64,000 nucleotides of DNA from Shewanella abyssi. Lineage in GTDB: Bacteria > Pseudomonadota > Gammaproteobacteria > Enterobacterales > Shewanellaceae. Position 1 is the first letter of the stretch. Every line of letters starts with the position of its first letter. Below are positions 47,329 through 56,059 of the stretch, piece by piece. The stretch is taken from the NCBI RefSeq assembly GCF_023284025.1, contig NZ_JAKIKR010000003.1, positions 62,001 to 126,000 on the forward strand, given 5' to 3'. Below the pieces are notes generated by a model. That model searched no databases and was not told where the DNA came from. It worked only from the letters and a program-made list of their open reading frames with translations. The position numbers were made by a program, and so were the translations under genes.

Positions 47329-48657
47329 ATGCCGTTTTCAAAGCTTGGATTAAGCAATCCAATCGTTACCGCTGTAACTGAACAAGGTTACACCACCCCA
47401 ACCCCAATCCAAGCTAAGAGTATTCCGGTGATCTTAAGTGGCCGAAATCTAATGGCCGCAGCCCAAACGGGTACTGGTAAAACAGCCAGCTTTGTACTGC
47501 CTATTTTGCAATTACTCAGTCAATCGGAAACTCAGCGTAAAAAACGTATTAGGGCGTTAATTCTAACCCCTACCCGTGAGCTAGCAGTGCAGGTTGAATC
47601 CAATATAACTCAGTACGGAAAACACTTAAACCTGACTTCGATGGCGATGTATGGCGGCGTAGACGCCGAGCCACAGCGTCAAGGCTTGCTAGAGGGCGTA
47701 GACATACTCGTTGCGACTCCCGGTCGATTACTGGATATGTATACCCAGCGAGCAATTCATTTTGATGAGCTAGAAATTTTGGTTCTCGATGAAGCCGATA
47801 GAATGCTCGATATGGGCTTTATCGAAGATATCGATAAGATCATGGACAAGTTGCCTACAGACAGACAAAGCCTACTGTTTTCGGCGACCTTGTCACATCA
47901 AGTTAAAGCACTGGCCAAAACCACGGTCGATAGACCCGTTGAAATTTCGGTTATCGCCAATACAGATTCCAAACCAAAAATTGAGCAATGGCTAACCACA
48001 GTAGATAAAGATAAGAAGTCCGCCCTGTTAAGCCACTTAATTAAAGAAAACGGTTGGCAGCAAGCACTGATCTTTATCGAAACCAAGCAAGGCGCTGCGA
48101 AGCTCGTTAGCCAACTCGAAAAACGCGACATTGCCGCCGAATGTATCCACGGTGGCAGAAGCCAAGAGGTTCGAGAGAAGATATTGGCTGACTTTAAAAG
48201 CGGCAAAATTGGCTTATTGGTCGCCACTGGCGTAGCAGCCCGTGGCCTAGATATCGATGAATTACCCTTGGTGATTAACTATGACTTGCCCTACCCAGCC
48301 GATGATTATATTCATCGTATTGGACGTACAGGCCGAGCGGGTGCCAATGGCGAAGCGGTATCTCTGGTTTCAAAAGATGACTTCAAAAACTTATGCATGA
48401 TTGAAAGTCGACTTGGTCAGCTCATCGAGCGCAGAGAGATTGACGGCTTTGCGCCTCGCAAAGAGGTGCCAGTGTCAGTATTGAACTTCAAGCCTAAGTT
48501 CAAAACAATGACGGAAAACAACAAAGATAGCATCAAGCGCGAACCTAAACGCAGCGCAAGTAAAGCGCCAGCAAAAAAACGCACTGACCAACATGATTCA
48601 AAGAGCAAAACCAGTAATAACGCTAATAAGTTACCGCTGAACCCTTGGAATACTTAA
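47329..48657 (+). CDS. rhlE: DEAD-box ATP-dependent RNA helicase RhlE
   Basis: 442 residues with the full DEAD-box set: F and Q motif (TPTPIQ), motif I AQTGTGKT, Ia PTREL, motif II DEAD, motif III SAT, and motif VI HRIGRTGR. The C-terminal 60 residues are a basic, Lys/Arg/Ser-rich tail (KREPKRSASKAPAKKR), as in RhlE proteins, which assist ribosome and RNA remodelling, often important in the cold. Assignment to RhlE over SrmB or DeaD rests on length and on the opening MPFSKLGLSNPIVTAV. Confidence 0.92.
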   Translation: MPFSKLGLSNPIVTAVTEQGYTTPTPIQAKSIPVILSGRNLMAAAQTGTGKTASFVLPILQLLSQSETQRKKRIRALILTPTRELAVQVESNITQYGKHLNLTSMAMYGGVDAEPQRQGLLEGVDILVATPGRLLDMYTQRAIHFDELEILVLDEADRMLDMGFIEDIDKIMDKLPTDRQSLLFSATLSHQVKALAKTTVDRPVEISVIANTDSKPKIEQWLTTVDKDKKSALLSHLIKENGWQQALIFIETKQGAAKLVSQLEKRDIAAECIHGGRSQEVREKILADFKSGKIGLLVATGVAARGLDIDELPLVINYDLPYPADDYIHRIGRTGRAGANGEAVSLVSKDDFKNLCMIESRLGQLIERREIDGFAPRKEVPVSVLNFKPKFKTMTENNKDSIKREPKRSASKAPAKKRTDQHDSKSKTSNNANKLPLNPWNT

Positions 48658-48963
48658 GATTTCCTTTTGGATAGTTAACTTCCAACAGCTTAACTATCCT
48701 GCTCTACTTTACATAAAACACCGGTGACGATTTTTACGACTCTTGAGGAATATCACCGAACATGACTGACTACACTCGGGATGAGTTGCGCTCAAATTAG
48801 ATAGTTTGAATTAAACTTGGCATTAATACGGTGGCTTTTAATGATTTAAGCTAAGAGACATATAAATCAAATTGCATTACATTAGATTAAAGCTGTTTAA
48901 TTAAAACGATATACTCAATAACTTACTATCTAGACACAGCGATAAAATCAATAAAAGGCATTT
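48658..48963. other. Intergenic region after rhlE
   Basis: About 300 bp. A 10-bp perfect stem GGATAGTTAA / TTAACTATCC at 48669-48699 lies just after rhlE and may end its transcript, though the T run is poor (TGCTCTACTTT). The rest is AT-rich, with no gene seen. Confidence 0.5.
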
Positions 48964-50154
48964 ATGATTGTAAATCAAGCACCACTAAAAAAGCGTAAGC
49001 TAGGAATTCCACTCTTGGTGGCTACTTTAGTGATAGCTGCAGTTTTAAGCTTCGTTTTTTATCCCAGCAATAAGCAAGTGGCTTTAGATAAAGGCGCCAT
49101 AATTGTACTGCCTGTAAAAATCGAATTAGATACAGCAACCCCTCTTTGGCAGCAATACGCCCATCAAGAAAGTATTATTGCTCAACTGTATAATTCCAAT
49201 TCATTTCCTGTTCTGCAAGTTGAAGATGTCATTAGCTTTTTACTGCAAAACTCCAGTTATATTGAAGATACGCGCCCACTACGGGTTAGCAAGTTACTCA
49301 CCTTTTCTGGGGCATCTTTAGTGGTGGGATCCGTTATTACTAAAAATGATAACCGCTACCAACTAGCATACAATTTTTACGGCCCGAGCCAGCAACAAAG
49401 TGGCAGCATGCAAGCCGAGGATATTGAATCCTTATATATTGATTTAGCTAAGCTTATTAATAACAGAACCCAATCTAAGGGCAACGTTAATAATATTAAT
49501 AGTCGCAGCTATTTTGACAATCCATTGCTAATCTTGGCTTTAAAACAGCTGCAATACCGTGAAGCTACCGCTGCCAGTGAAACACTGAAACGGTTATTAA
49601 TATCTGACGCTGACAATTTTCTCGCCCAAAGACAATGGGCTGAAATGCTACTCAAACAGCAACAATTTGTAGATGCAGAAAAAGTACTATCTACTGCGCT
49701 AACTCAAGCTGAACTCGCAGGCAACCGCCGCGAGTCCGCTCGGTTAGGACTCACATTAGCAAAAAGCTATATTGAGCAGGGTGAATTAGTCCGCGCGCTA
49801 CCCATTTTATCTCAAAGCCGTAGCAATGCAGCAAATTCACAAGACTGGCTCTACCTGGCTTATGTTGCTGCCTGGGCTGGCAATGTTAACGAGCGGCTGG
49901 GCCGCTATGCAGCCGCCAACCAGCAATACCAGCTGTCTGTCGATTATCATCAAATGGTCGGTTATCAACCAGGCCAAGTCCTTGGCTTAAATAACTTGGC
50001 AGAACTGGCGATACTAGAGCATAACTACTCGAAAGCTTATAAAAACATTCAGCGTTCAGTGGCGATTGTGACTCAAAAAGACCTTGTAGATCTAAAGCCT
50101 GAAACCATGGCGTTACTGACTAAAGTTGAGAATAAACTACAAGGTACTCGCTAA
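48964..50154 (+). CDS. Membrane-anchored tetratricopeptide-repeat protein
   Basis: 396 residues. A single TM segment (residues about 13-31, LGIPLLVATLVIAAVLSFVFY) leaves a short cytoplasmic end. The exported part resembles the periplasmic half of CadC-type regulators: an alpha/beta region (about 45-160) and then TPR-like helices from 185 on (ALKQLQYREATAASETLKRLL, RESARLGLTLAKSYIEQGEL, VNERLGRYAAANQQY). No DNA-binding wing is present, so it is not itself a transcription factor. AAAGGC lies 7 nt before the ATG. The convergent amidohydrolase gene ends 3 bp away. Confidence 0.65.
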   Translation: MIVNQAPLKKRKLGIPLLVATLVIAAVLSFVFYPSNKQVALDKGAIIVLPVKIELDTATPLWQQYAHQESIIAQLYNSNSFPVLQVEDVISFLLQNSSYIEDTRPLRVSKLLTFSGASLVVGSVITKNDNRYQLAYNFYGPSQQQSGSMQAEDIESLYIDLAKLINNRTQSKGNVNNINSRSYFDNPLLILALKQLQYREATAASETLKRLLISDADNFLAQRQWAEMLLKQQQFVDAEKVLSTALTQAELAGNRRESARLGLTLAKSYIEQGELVRALPILSQSRSNAANSQDWLYLAYVAAWAGNVNERLGRYAAANQQYQLSVDYHQMVGYQPGQVLGLNNLAELAILEHNYSKAYKNIQRSVAIVTQKDLVDLKPETMALLTKVENKLQGTR

Positions 50155-50157
50155 CGC

Positions 50158-51492
50158 TTATTTTTGCTTAAACAGGTTCATCGCACTGCGGCTCATCGCG
50201 CGAACACCGGTGCTAATAGTCAGTGGATAATCGGGGGCGAATTGACTCGAGTGCAATGAGGGTAATGTCTCTCCTTTATCCAAGCTGACTTGATACGTGT
50301 CAGGGTCAACAGCGCCAAGCCAAAAGATAGTGATAGGACGTTTTTCAGCGGTAAGACCATATAAACCAAAATCTTCTCCTGCCATCACAGGCTCAGATTT
50401 GAGCACATTTTCAGCACCAATCTCCTGCTCAATGCTCGCCTGTACATTCGCCGCTAAAGTGGGATCGTTATACGTTGAAGGAATTCTTTCCTCTTCGTGG
50501 ACGTAGACTTCAGGCATAAGCTCATCAGGCAAGCCCGCACTAATCGCAATCCCTTTTGTGAGTCGCTTAAGCGCTTCGATTTGTTGCAAACGCACATCGG
50601 GGTTGTAGGAGCGCAGTGTTAACTGTAGCTTCACTTCATCTGAAATAATATTGTGCTTTGAGCCACCATGAATCGACCCAACCGTAATGACATTTGGCTC
50701 AAGCGGTGAGATCTCGCGACTCGATATAGTTTGCAGTGCCAGTACCATTCGAGAGGCCAGCACAACGGGATCTTTGGTTGCATGGGGATACGCGCCGTGC
50801 CCGCCCTTACCTTTGACTTTAATATCCACCGAGTCGACATTTGCTAACGCATAACCTGGCGCAATTCCAACCTTTCCAGCAGGGATGCCTGCGCTAACAT
50901 GTAAGTCAATAATATAATCGGGTGTAGGAAACTGGGTAAAAAGCCCCTGTTTCAGCATCGCTTTAGCACCGCCGCCCACCTCTTCTGCGGGTTGTGCAAC
51001 CATCATTAAGGTGCCTTGCCAGTCCGCTTTATTGGCCACCAACTGCTGTGCAGTGCCAACCAAACTGGTCATATGAATATCATGCCCACAGCCGTGCATA
51101 ATGCCGACCGTGTTATTACTGGCGTCAGTCGTTGTCACTGTCGAAGCGTAGGACTTTCCCGTCTCTTCTATGATGGGTAGCCCATCGGTATCGGCTCTTA
51201 TCATGACAGTCGGCCCGGCACCATTTTTATAGATCCCCACAACGCCATAACCACCAAACTGCTCAGTCACTTTAAAACCCAATGCAGCGAGTTCTGTTGC
51301 CATACGCGCACTGGTGGATTTTTCTTGGTAAGACAGCTCTGGATTTTGATGCAGATGCAGATATAGCTGCTCCAGTTTTGGCATCGCTTTATCAACCGAG
51401 TCACTCAAAGTCGCAGCAACAGTATTGGCACTCAATGGCCCTGCGAGCAAAAGGCATAAGCTAACTGCGATTGGGCTTTTCGAAAATATTGT
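50158..51492 (-). CDS. M20 family amidohydrolase, periplasmic
   Basis: 444 residues from ATG 51492 (GGAAAG about 9 nt upstream); an in-frame ATG at 51510 lacks a Shine-Dalgarno. A signal peptide is evident (ending SANTVAA). The peptidase M20D / IAA-amino-acid hydrolase pattern is visible: RADTDGLPI, HGCGHDIHMTSL with metal ligands, AQPAEEVGGGAKAML with the catalytic Glu pair, DLHVSAGIPAGKVG, and a dimerisation domain with GKGGHGAYPHATKDPVV. Family members cleave N-acyl amino acids such as hippurate; the substrate here is unknown. Confidence 0.88.
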   Translation of the reverse strand, partial: TIFSKSPIAVSLCLLLAGPLSANTVAATLSDSVDKAMPKLEQLYLHLHQNPELSYQEKSTSARMATELAALGFKVTEQFGGYGVVGIYKNGAGPTVMIRADTDGLPIIEETGKSYASTVTTTDASNNTVGIMHGCGHDIHMTSLVGTAQQLVANKADWQGTLMMVAQPAEEVGGGAKAMLKQGLFTQFPTPDYIIDLHVSAGIPAGKVGIAPGYALANVDSVDIKVKGKGGHGAYPHATKDPVVLASRMVLALQTISSREISPLEPNVITVGSIHGGSKHNIISDEVKLQLTLRSYNPDVRLQQIEALKRLTKGIAISAGLPDELMPEVYVHEEERIPSTYNDPTLAANVQASIEQEIGAENVLKSEPVMAGEDFGLYGLTAEKRPITIFWLGAVDPDTYQVSLDKGETLPSLHSSQFAPDYPLTISTGVRAMSRSAMNLFKQK

Positions 51493-51540
51493 CATCACGA
51501 TGCTTTCCATTTCAAGTGGTTATTGAAAGGTTAAGCTAAC

Positions 51541-51681
51541 ATATACCCATCCTACTTGAAAATGCTCGTTTAAGAGACATTGTGTGAGTTCATTCTAGGC
51601 GCAATAACATAGAAATGGTTATTCCCTTTTAAGTTAGCGCGACAACGAAGTGGGCTTGCACAACGCCTTCTGCGAAGGGTT
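51541..51681. repeat. Partial second copy of the MITE-like element
   Basis: Shares the left terminal sequence (ATATACCCATCCTACTTGAA) and about 130 bp up to CTTGCACAACGCCTTC with the element at 44106-44434, but lacks the right half and right terminal repeat. It lies just upstream of the amidohydrolase start. Confidence 0.8.
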
Positions 51682-51710
51682 ATAAAGATACTGAGGAGAA
51701 GAGCTATAAA

Positions 51711-51738
51711 ACAAAAATGCAGCCAAAAGGCTGCATTT
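51711..51738 (-). terminator. Intrinsic terminator after the siderophore receptor gene
   Basis: A 10-bp stem AAATGCAGCC / GGCTGCATTT with a 4-nt loop. On the minus strand it runs into TTTTTGTTTT, 18 bp after the receptor stop. Confidence 0.9.
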
Positions 51739-51755
51739 CAATAATGATCTTAGCG

Positions 51756-54188
51756 CTACAAGCGGTAAGTCAACGACAGCTTAGCGTTACGCTCCTCCCC
51801 TGGCATGCCGCCTAAGAACATCGCTTTGCTGTAATAGTCCTCATTGAAGAGGTTATTAACATTAAGCTGCACTTTCCAATGCTCTACATCATAGCTAATT
51901 GCAGAATCAACTACGGTGTAGCTCGGCACATAACCATCTGGGATCCCGAAAGAATCAGAGTTGGTGCTGCGGTCATCAACGTATTTAGCACCCAAACTGA
52001 TATTTAGCGGGCTTTCTAATGAGAACCAATCTGCACCATAAGTAACCCATGCGCTTGCGGTGACATAAGGAACCCCTTTTTGGCGGGTATCATAGCGACT
52101 TCTGTTAGGATCTTTTTTATCACGTGCATCTTGGTAAACGCCGTTAACGTTAACCATCCATTGCTCACTGATATGTGCATTTAGATCAAGCTCTACGCCG
52201 GTGGTTTCCTCTTTACCATTATAGAAACTTTTAGCGACGCCTGGTGCAGATACCCCCTCTTCATAATCAGGGTTTGAGTATGCTAAGTTCGTTCGTGCAC
52301 TTTTAAAGAATACCAATGACGCCAGCATTTGATCTTCAAACGCTTTGTATCTAATACCCAAATCATCACTTACAGATTCAGAATCGGCTCTATCCTCACC
52401 CGTCCCTTCAATACCGCCGAGGATGCTATAGGCGGTACGACCCTTTGAGTGATTGACAAAGAAAGACAGATCTTCTGTAGGCATGTAAGTCACCCCTAAA
52501 TTGTATGTCACGCCATTATCCGTCGTATCAGCTTCCGCTCTAGGCTCAGCCTTACTGGCTGAATAGCGTGGGTCTACACCTAAATGTTGATAAGACTGCT
52601 TTATCTCATTAAATGCAACACCAATACGAGTGGTGAAACCATATCCTAAATAACCAACGTGCTGCAGACCTACGCCCCAAGCATTGACCTTTTTGTTGTA
52701 GTTACTGGTCATCAATGGATCATGATCTTCAAAGCTACCTTCAGCCCAATTAGGGTTACGGATATCGTAAATATAAGGCAAAGCACCTTGGTAAATAACC
52801 TCACCCGCTTTGTTCTTAATCACTTTGTCAGCATCGTAAATAGAGTATTGCTTAAACGCTATATTTCTATCTTCAAAGTTAGCATTAACCAGTAACTCAT
52901 TATCAATGTTGCCTATTTGAAAGTCATAGCGCAGATCGGCAAAGTACTGCCAAGATGTTTCTTCCGCTGCGACTTTACGGTACTCCTGTCGACGCGCAGC
53001 AAATGGATATAACACACCATCTTCAACTAATGGAGCACGTGGTTCTTCATTTATCTTGTCGCGTCGATCCCAATAAACATAATTATATGCACCCGTTTGA
53101 CGAGCAAAACCTGAGGTGTAATCACGGTACTGCAGCTGCTGATTCAAAAACAGATTATCGTTGAAATAGATATTGTGGGTTAACTTAAAACGTAACTCTT
53201 CACCTTCATTATCTTTCGCCATTGGCGAGATAATCCCGGCATTACCAAAAGCGTAGGGTGTTTGCCCATCACTACTTGAAAGCGAATCTGCTAGCTGTTG
53301 CCGTTGTGCATCAGTTAGTTGAAGCCCTGCGTTATTCGGGTCATTAATCAGATCTTCCCAACTAACGTCTCCCGCCCCCTTACCGCCTACAGATCCAGCG
53401 TTAAAGATACGGATCGGGTGACCAATTGAATCAACTGCAATTGCATCTTTAATGTAGCTTGCTGATAACATTAACTCTTGGCTATCGCTGACGATATATT
53501 TCAATGAAGTGTAAATTTCATCTCTATCAGTACCAATCTCACGGTAGCCATCACTGCGACCACTTTTAGCCACAACTCGGTAGGCTAGGTTATCGGTGAT
53601 CCCACCGCTACTATCAACAGCGAATGAATAGGTGTCCCATTGACCAACTTCAGCGGTGAACTCATTTAAGGACTCAAATTGCGGCTTTTTCTCAATAAGG
53701 TTAATTACGCCACCCGCACTCCCCATGCCATAAAGGCCTGTTGCTGGACCTTTTAAGACCTCTACAGACTCAACATTTGTCAACGAACGTGTGGGATTAA
53801 AAGTATTACCAAGTCCTGCACCACCATACATACCATCGTAAGTATAATTAGCGCCCAAGCCTCGGATCACTAAGTTGTCACCGATACCATAGTTATTACC
53901 CGCTTGAGTAACGCCGCTGATGTTGCGCACTAAATCCTGGAGGTTACTCACCCCTTGCGCCTGAATAAGTTCTTCATCAACAATAACCACCGCAGCTGGC
54001 GTTTCCATTAGTGACATATCGGACTTGGTTGCTAACCCCGAGTTCATCACCACTTGATTTTGTCTGCCATAGACGGTGATCCGTTCAATGTTACTATTCG
54101 CTTCAGCGGTTTCAGCCGCGTAAATTATTGTCGGTAAGTATGTCGATGCGCACGCAATTGCTAACATTGAATAACGAAAATGTTTCAT
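51756..54188 (-). CDS. TonB-dependent siderophore receptor
   Basis: An 810-residue outer-membrane receptor. The signal peptide ends at PTIIYA-AE. A TonB-box-like ERITVYGRQ follows, then the plug with TPAAVVIVDEELIQAQG, DLVRNISGV, LVIRGLGANYTYDG and VEVLKGPATGLYGMGSAGGVINLI, the pattern of TonB-siderophore receptors (FhuE/FoxA-type). The barrel includes TTGVELDLNAHISEQWMVNVNG and ends LSLTYRL. A Fur-box-like site lies about 30-50 bp before the ATG, so iron repression is likely. The siderophore cannot be named. Confidence 0.92.
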   Translation of the reverse strand: MKHFRYSMLAIACASTYLPTIIYAAETAEANSNIERITVYGRQNQVVMNSGLATKSDMSLMETPAAVVIVDEELIQAQGVSNLQDLVRNISGVTQAGNNYGIGDNLVIRGLGANYTYDGMYGGAGLGNTFNPTRSLTNVESVEVLKGPATGLYGMGSAGGVINLIEKKPQFESLNEFTAEVGQWDTYSFAVDSSGGITDNLAYRVVAKSGRSDGYREIGTDRDEIYTSLKYIVSDSQELMLSASYIKDAIAVDSIGHPIRIFNAGSVGGKGAGDVSWEDLINDPNNAGLQLTDAQRQQLADSLSSSDGQTPYAFGNAGIISPMAKDNEGEELRFKLTHNIYFNDNLFLNQQLQYRDYTSGFARQTGAYNYVYWDRRDKINEEPRAPLVEDGVLYPFAARRQEYRKVAAEETSWQYFADLRYDFQIGNIDNELLVNANFEDRNIAFKQYSIYDADKVIKNKAGEVIYQGALPYIYDIRNPNWAEGSFEDHDPLMTSNYNKKVNAWGVGLQHVGYLGYGFTTRIGVAFNEIKQSYQHLGVDPRYSASKAEPRAEADTTDNGVTYNLGVTYMPTEDLSFFVNHSKGRTAYSILGGIEGTGEDRADSESVSDDLGIRYKAFEDQMLASLVFFKSARTNLAYSNPDYEEGVSAPGVAKSFYNGKEETTGVELDLNAHISEQWMVNVNGVYQDARDKKDPNRSRYDTRQKGVPYVTASAWVTYGADWFSLESPLNISLGAKYVDDRSTNSDSFGIPDGYVPSYTVVDSAISYDVEHWKVQLNVNNLFNEDYYSKAMFLGGMPGEERNAKLSLTYRL

Positions 54189-54609
54189 CCAGTAACCCCA
54201 CTTAAGTATTATGCGGCGAGATGATAACCATTACCATTACAACAGGCATTTAAACAACTACTACAAAGCCGATTCGTTTGTGATTGTTTTCGTTAGGTTT
54301 TAAATCAAAAGCTTACAAAGTAAATTATAACAAAATTCATATGCAGCAATAGGATAGGTGAGCTCTGTCACATATTAAAAATGTAACGACGTGGATGTTT
54401 TTTACTCGATACATGAGAGATGAACAACAACTAAACAAATACCTCGATACTGAAAACCGCTACACTGATAATAAACCAACCATAATCTGATAAGTCTTTA
54501 GTAGGGTGACCTGCCGTCGCAGCAAATTACCCTTTAGCGAGTACAGATATACCTTGAGGGTTACTGATGTATTTTTGTGCTGAACTGGTTATGTTTGGGC
54601 AAGGTTTCA
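54189..54609. other. Intergenic region between the siderophore receptor and surface protein genes
   Basis: Contains the receptor Fur box and AT-rich sequence. A loosely paired AGGGT/ACCCT region around 54502-54535 is noted, but no gene is seen. Confidence 0.5.
54219..54240 (-). promoter_or_regulatory. Fur box before the siderophore receptor gene
   Basis: On the minus strand TAATGGTAATGGTTATCAT approximates the Fur consensus GATAATGATAATCATTATC (three ATAAT-like hexamers). It lies 31-52 bp before the receptor start. Confidence 0.7.
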
Positions 54610-55485
54610 TTAGCTCACTATCGTCATAGTGAGACGGTTATATCGTTTTCTTCGAAGCAAAGCTGCCATCGATAGCGCAAACAATGCCCACAAAGAGAAG
54701 CTTCCTGCATAATCGTCCTCATATTCAATATAATCACTGTCCCAATTGGCACTTTCTAACGGTAAGGCATACAGGCTGTCAAATTCGTTTGAACTGACTG
54801 TTGCCACAATATCGCCGTAGCCGTACTCATAGAGATCAATAAGTACATCGTAATGATCGGTAGCAAAGCCGACATCCAAGTTTGTTAACACCTCAAAATC
54901 ATCATCGGTCGCATCACCGAAAATACTAAATACATCGGTGGTGTAATAGTGCTCCCAAGGACCGCCGTTGCGACTGAGGTAAAGCTCTGCAAATACCTCA
55001 GCCCTTTCATTAATGTATATACCGCTAACATCCGCATCGAATGTCACACTAAAGGTTTGATAAAAACCATCGAGGTCATTATCAACAAACAAACGACTAT
55101 AAGCATCGTAAATATAAAAATCTCGATAGATGCCATTGGCGAATAATGCCGGCGAAGCTGACATTTGTTGTTTCACCAATGCCTTCTGGGCTTTATCGAT
55201 ATGAGACTGGATGACTTGGTCTCTGGTTTTAGGACCTAGCGAACTAGGACTAACCTGCAAACGTTGAGCAGAGAGTAACTCGCTTTGATCTGCTGATAGC
55301 GTTGCATTTTGCCCGGTATCAACTGCTTGAACCTTGTCTTGTATATAACCCGCAGATACGCTGTGGATTTGCTTAGCGTCCTGCGCTAAAGCAGTTAGCG
55401 GCAGCAAACATGCACAAAGCAAAGATAACAGTTGTAGTGATTTGGTCTGGGTTCTAGTTTTAGATGTAGTTGTAAGTAATCTCAT
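54610..55485 (-). CDS. Surface protein with GlyGly-CTERM-like tail (choice-of-anchor H type)
   Basis: 291 residues from the ATG at 55485, which has GAGG 5 nt upstream; two more start codons precede it in frame. Signal peptide ends TALA-QD. The middle has an acidic, aromatic domain (DAYSRLFVDNDLDGFYQTFSV, VFAELYLSRNGGPWEHYYTTDVFSI) typical of choice-of-anchor H proteins. The C-terminus AGSFSLWALFALSMAALLRRKR resembles a GlyGly-CTERM signal, with an unusual ten-residue extension after the basic cluster. Its promoter carries the same direct-repeat box as the two-component operon upstream in the other direction. Function is unknown. Confidence 0.7.
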   Translation of the reverse strand: MRLLTTTSKTRTQTKSLQLLSLLCACLLPLTALAQDAKQIHSVSAGYIQDKVQAVDTGQNATLSADQSELLSAQRLQVSPSSLGPKTRDQVIQSHIDKAQKALVKQQMSASPALFANGIYRDFYIYDAYSRLFVDNDLDGFYQTFSVTFDADVSGIYINERAEVFAELYLSRNGGPWEHYYTTDVFSIFGDATDDDFEVLTNLDVGFATDHYDVLIDLYEYGYGDIVATVSSNEFDSLYALPLESANWDSDYIEYEDDYAGSFSLWALFALSMAALLRRKRYNRLTMTIVS

Positions 55486-55517
55486 CATCACCTCAAGCGT
55501 TTCATTTGGTTGAGGTC

Positions 55518-55523
55518 ATTAAA
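55518..55523 (-). promoter_or_regulatory. -10 element of the surface protein gene
   Basis: TTTAAT on the minus strand, exactly 8 bp after the box at 55532-55550, the same spacing as at the other two boxed promoters. Confidence 0.6.
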
Positions 55524-55531
55524 GTCTAACC

Positions 55532-55550
55532 TAAATGAACACAAGCTGAA
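55532..55550 (-). promoter_or_regulatory. PhoP-type direct-repeat box (site A)
   Basis: On the minus strand TGTTCA-GCTTG-TGTTCA, a perfect hexamer repeat at 11-bp period, as in PhoP/OmpR-family sites. It lies about 47 bp before the surface-protein gene start and is the sister of sites at 55595-55613 and 58301-58319. Confidence 0.75.
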
Positions 55551-55594
55551 CATCCATAATTGCCACTTAGCTGACTCAACAACCATTGTCTGTA

Positions 55595-55613
55595 TTCAGC
55601 TTGGGTTCATCTT
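55595..55613 (+). promoter_or_regulatory. PhoP-type direct-repeat box (site B)
   Basis: TTCAGCTT-GGG-TTCATCTT, 8 bp before a -10 (TATACC, 55622-55627), upstream of the PepSY-regulator-kinase operon. This suggests autoregulation. Confidence 0.75.
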
Positions 55614-55719
55614 TAAAACGTTATACCTAACTTATTCCTATCCCCTCTCGATGCAGGAGTGATGACTAATCTAGCTGGATCTTTTAAACTGGTAACACTT
55701 CAACCCTTTGGTGCTCTTA

Positions 55720-56037
55720 ATGAAAGCTATTTTACTGTTGATATTAATACCGCTACTGATGCTCGGCTCATTACCCGCCTATGCTGGCGGGCATTACGCC
55801 AGTATCTCGATAGCCTCTATGGCGATGGCAACAAATAATCGCGCCAAGTCACTTAAAGTGAGTAGTCCACAACAAGCTGCCCAATTAGTTAAAAGAAAAT
55901 ATCCAGGGAAAATCCTCAACGTTAAGTCTGCTCGTGTTAACGGTAATCCTGGTTATCGAATCAAACTACTTTCAAAAGATGGAGTGGTTTTTTACGTCAA
56001 TGTCGATGCAAAAACCGGCAGTGTTCGCCGTAACTAA
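55720..56037 (+). CDS. Small PepSY-domain periplasmic protein
   Basis: 105 residues from ATG 55720; TTG and GTG codons precede it in frame. A signal peptide (MKAILLLILIPLLMLGSLPAYA) is followed by one PepSY domain: SPQQAAQLVKRKYPGKILNVKSARVNG...YRIKLLSKDGVVFYVNVDAKTGSV. PepSY proteins often inhibit proteases or, next to a two-component system, may modulate the sensor. It is the first gene of the operon with the response regulator 22 bp downstream. Confidence 0.85.
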   Translation: MKAILLLILIPLLMLGSLPAYAGGHYASISIASMAMATNNRAKSLKVSSPQQAAQLVKRKYPGKILNVKSARVNGNPGYRIKLLSKDGVVFYVNVDAKTGSVRRN

Positions 56038-56059
56038 CTGCAACAAACAAGGAACGAAT

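Noticed and set aside
55934..56059. N-terminal extension of the response regulator
   Set aside because: These codons lie inside the PepSY gene; the receiver domain begins exactly at ATG 56060, which has a good ribosome binding site.
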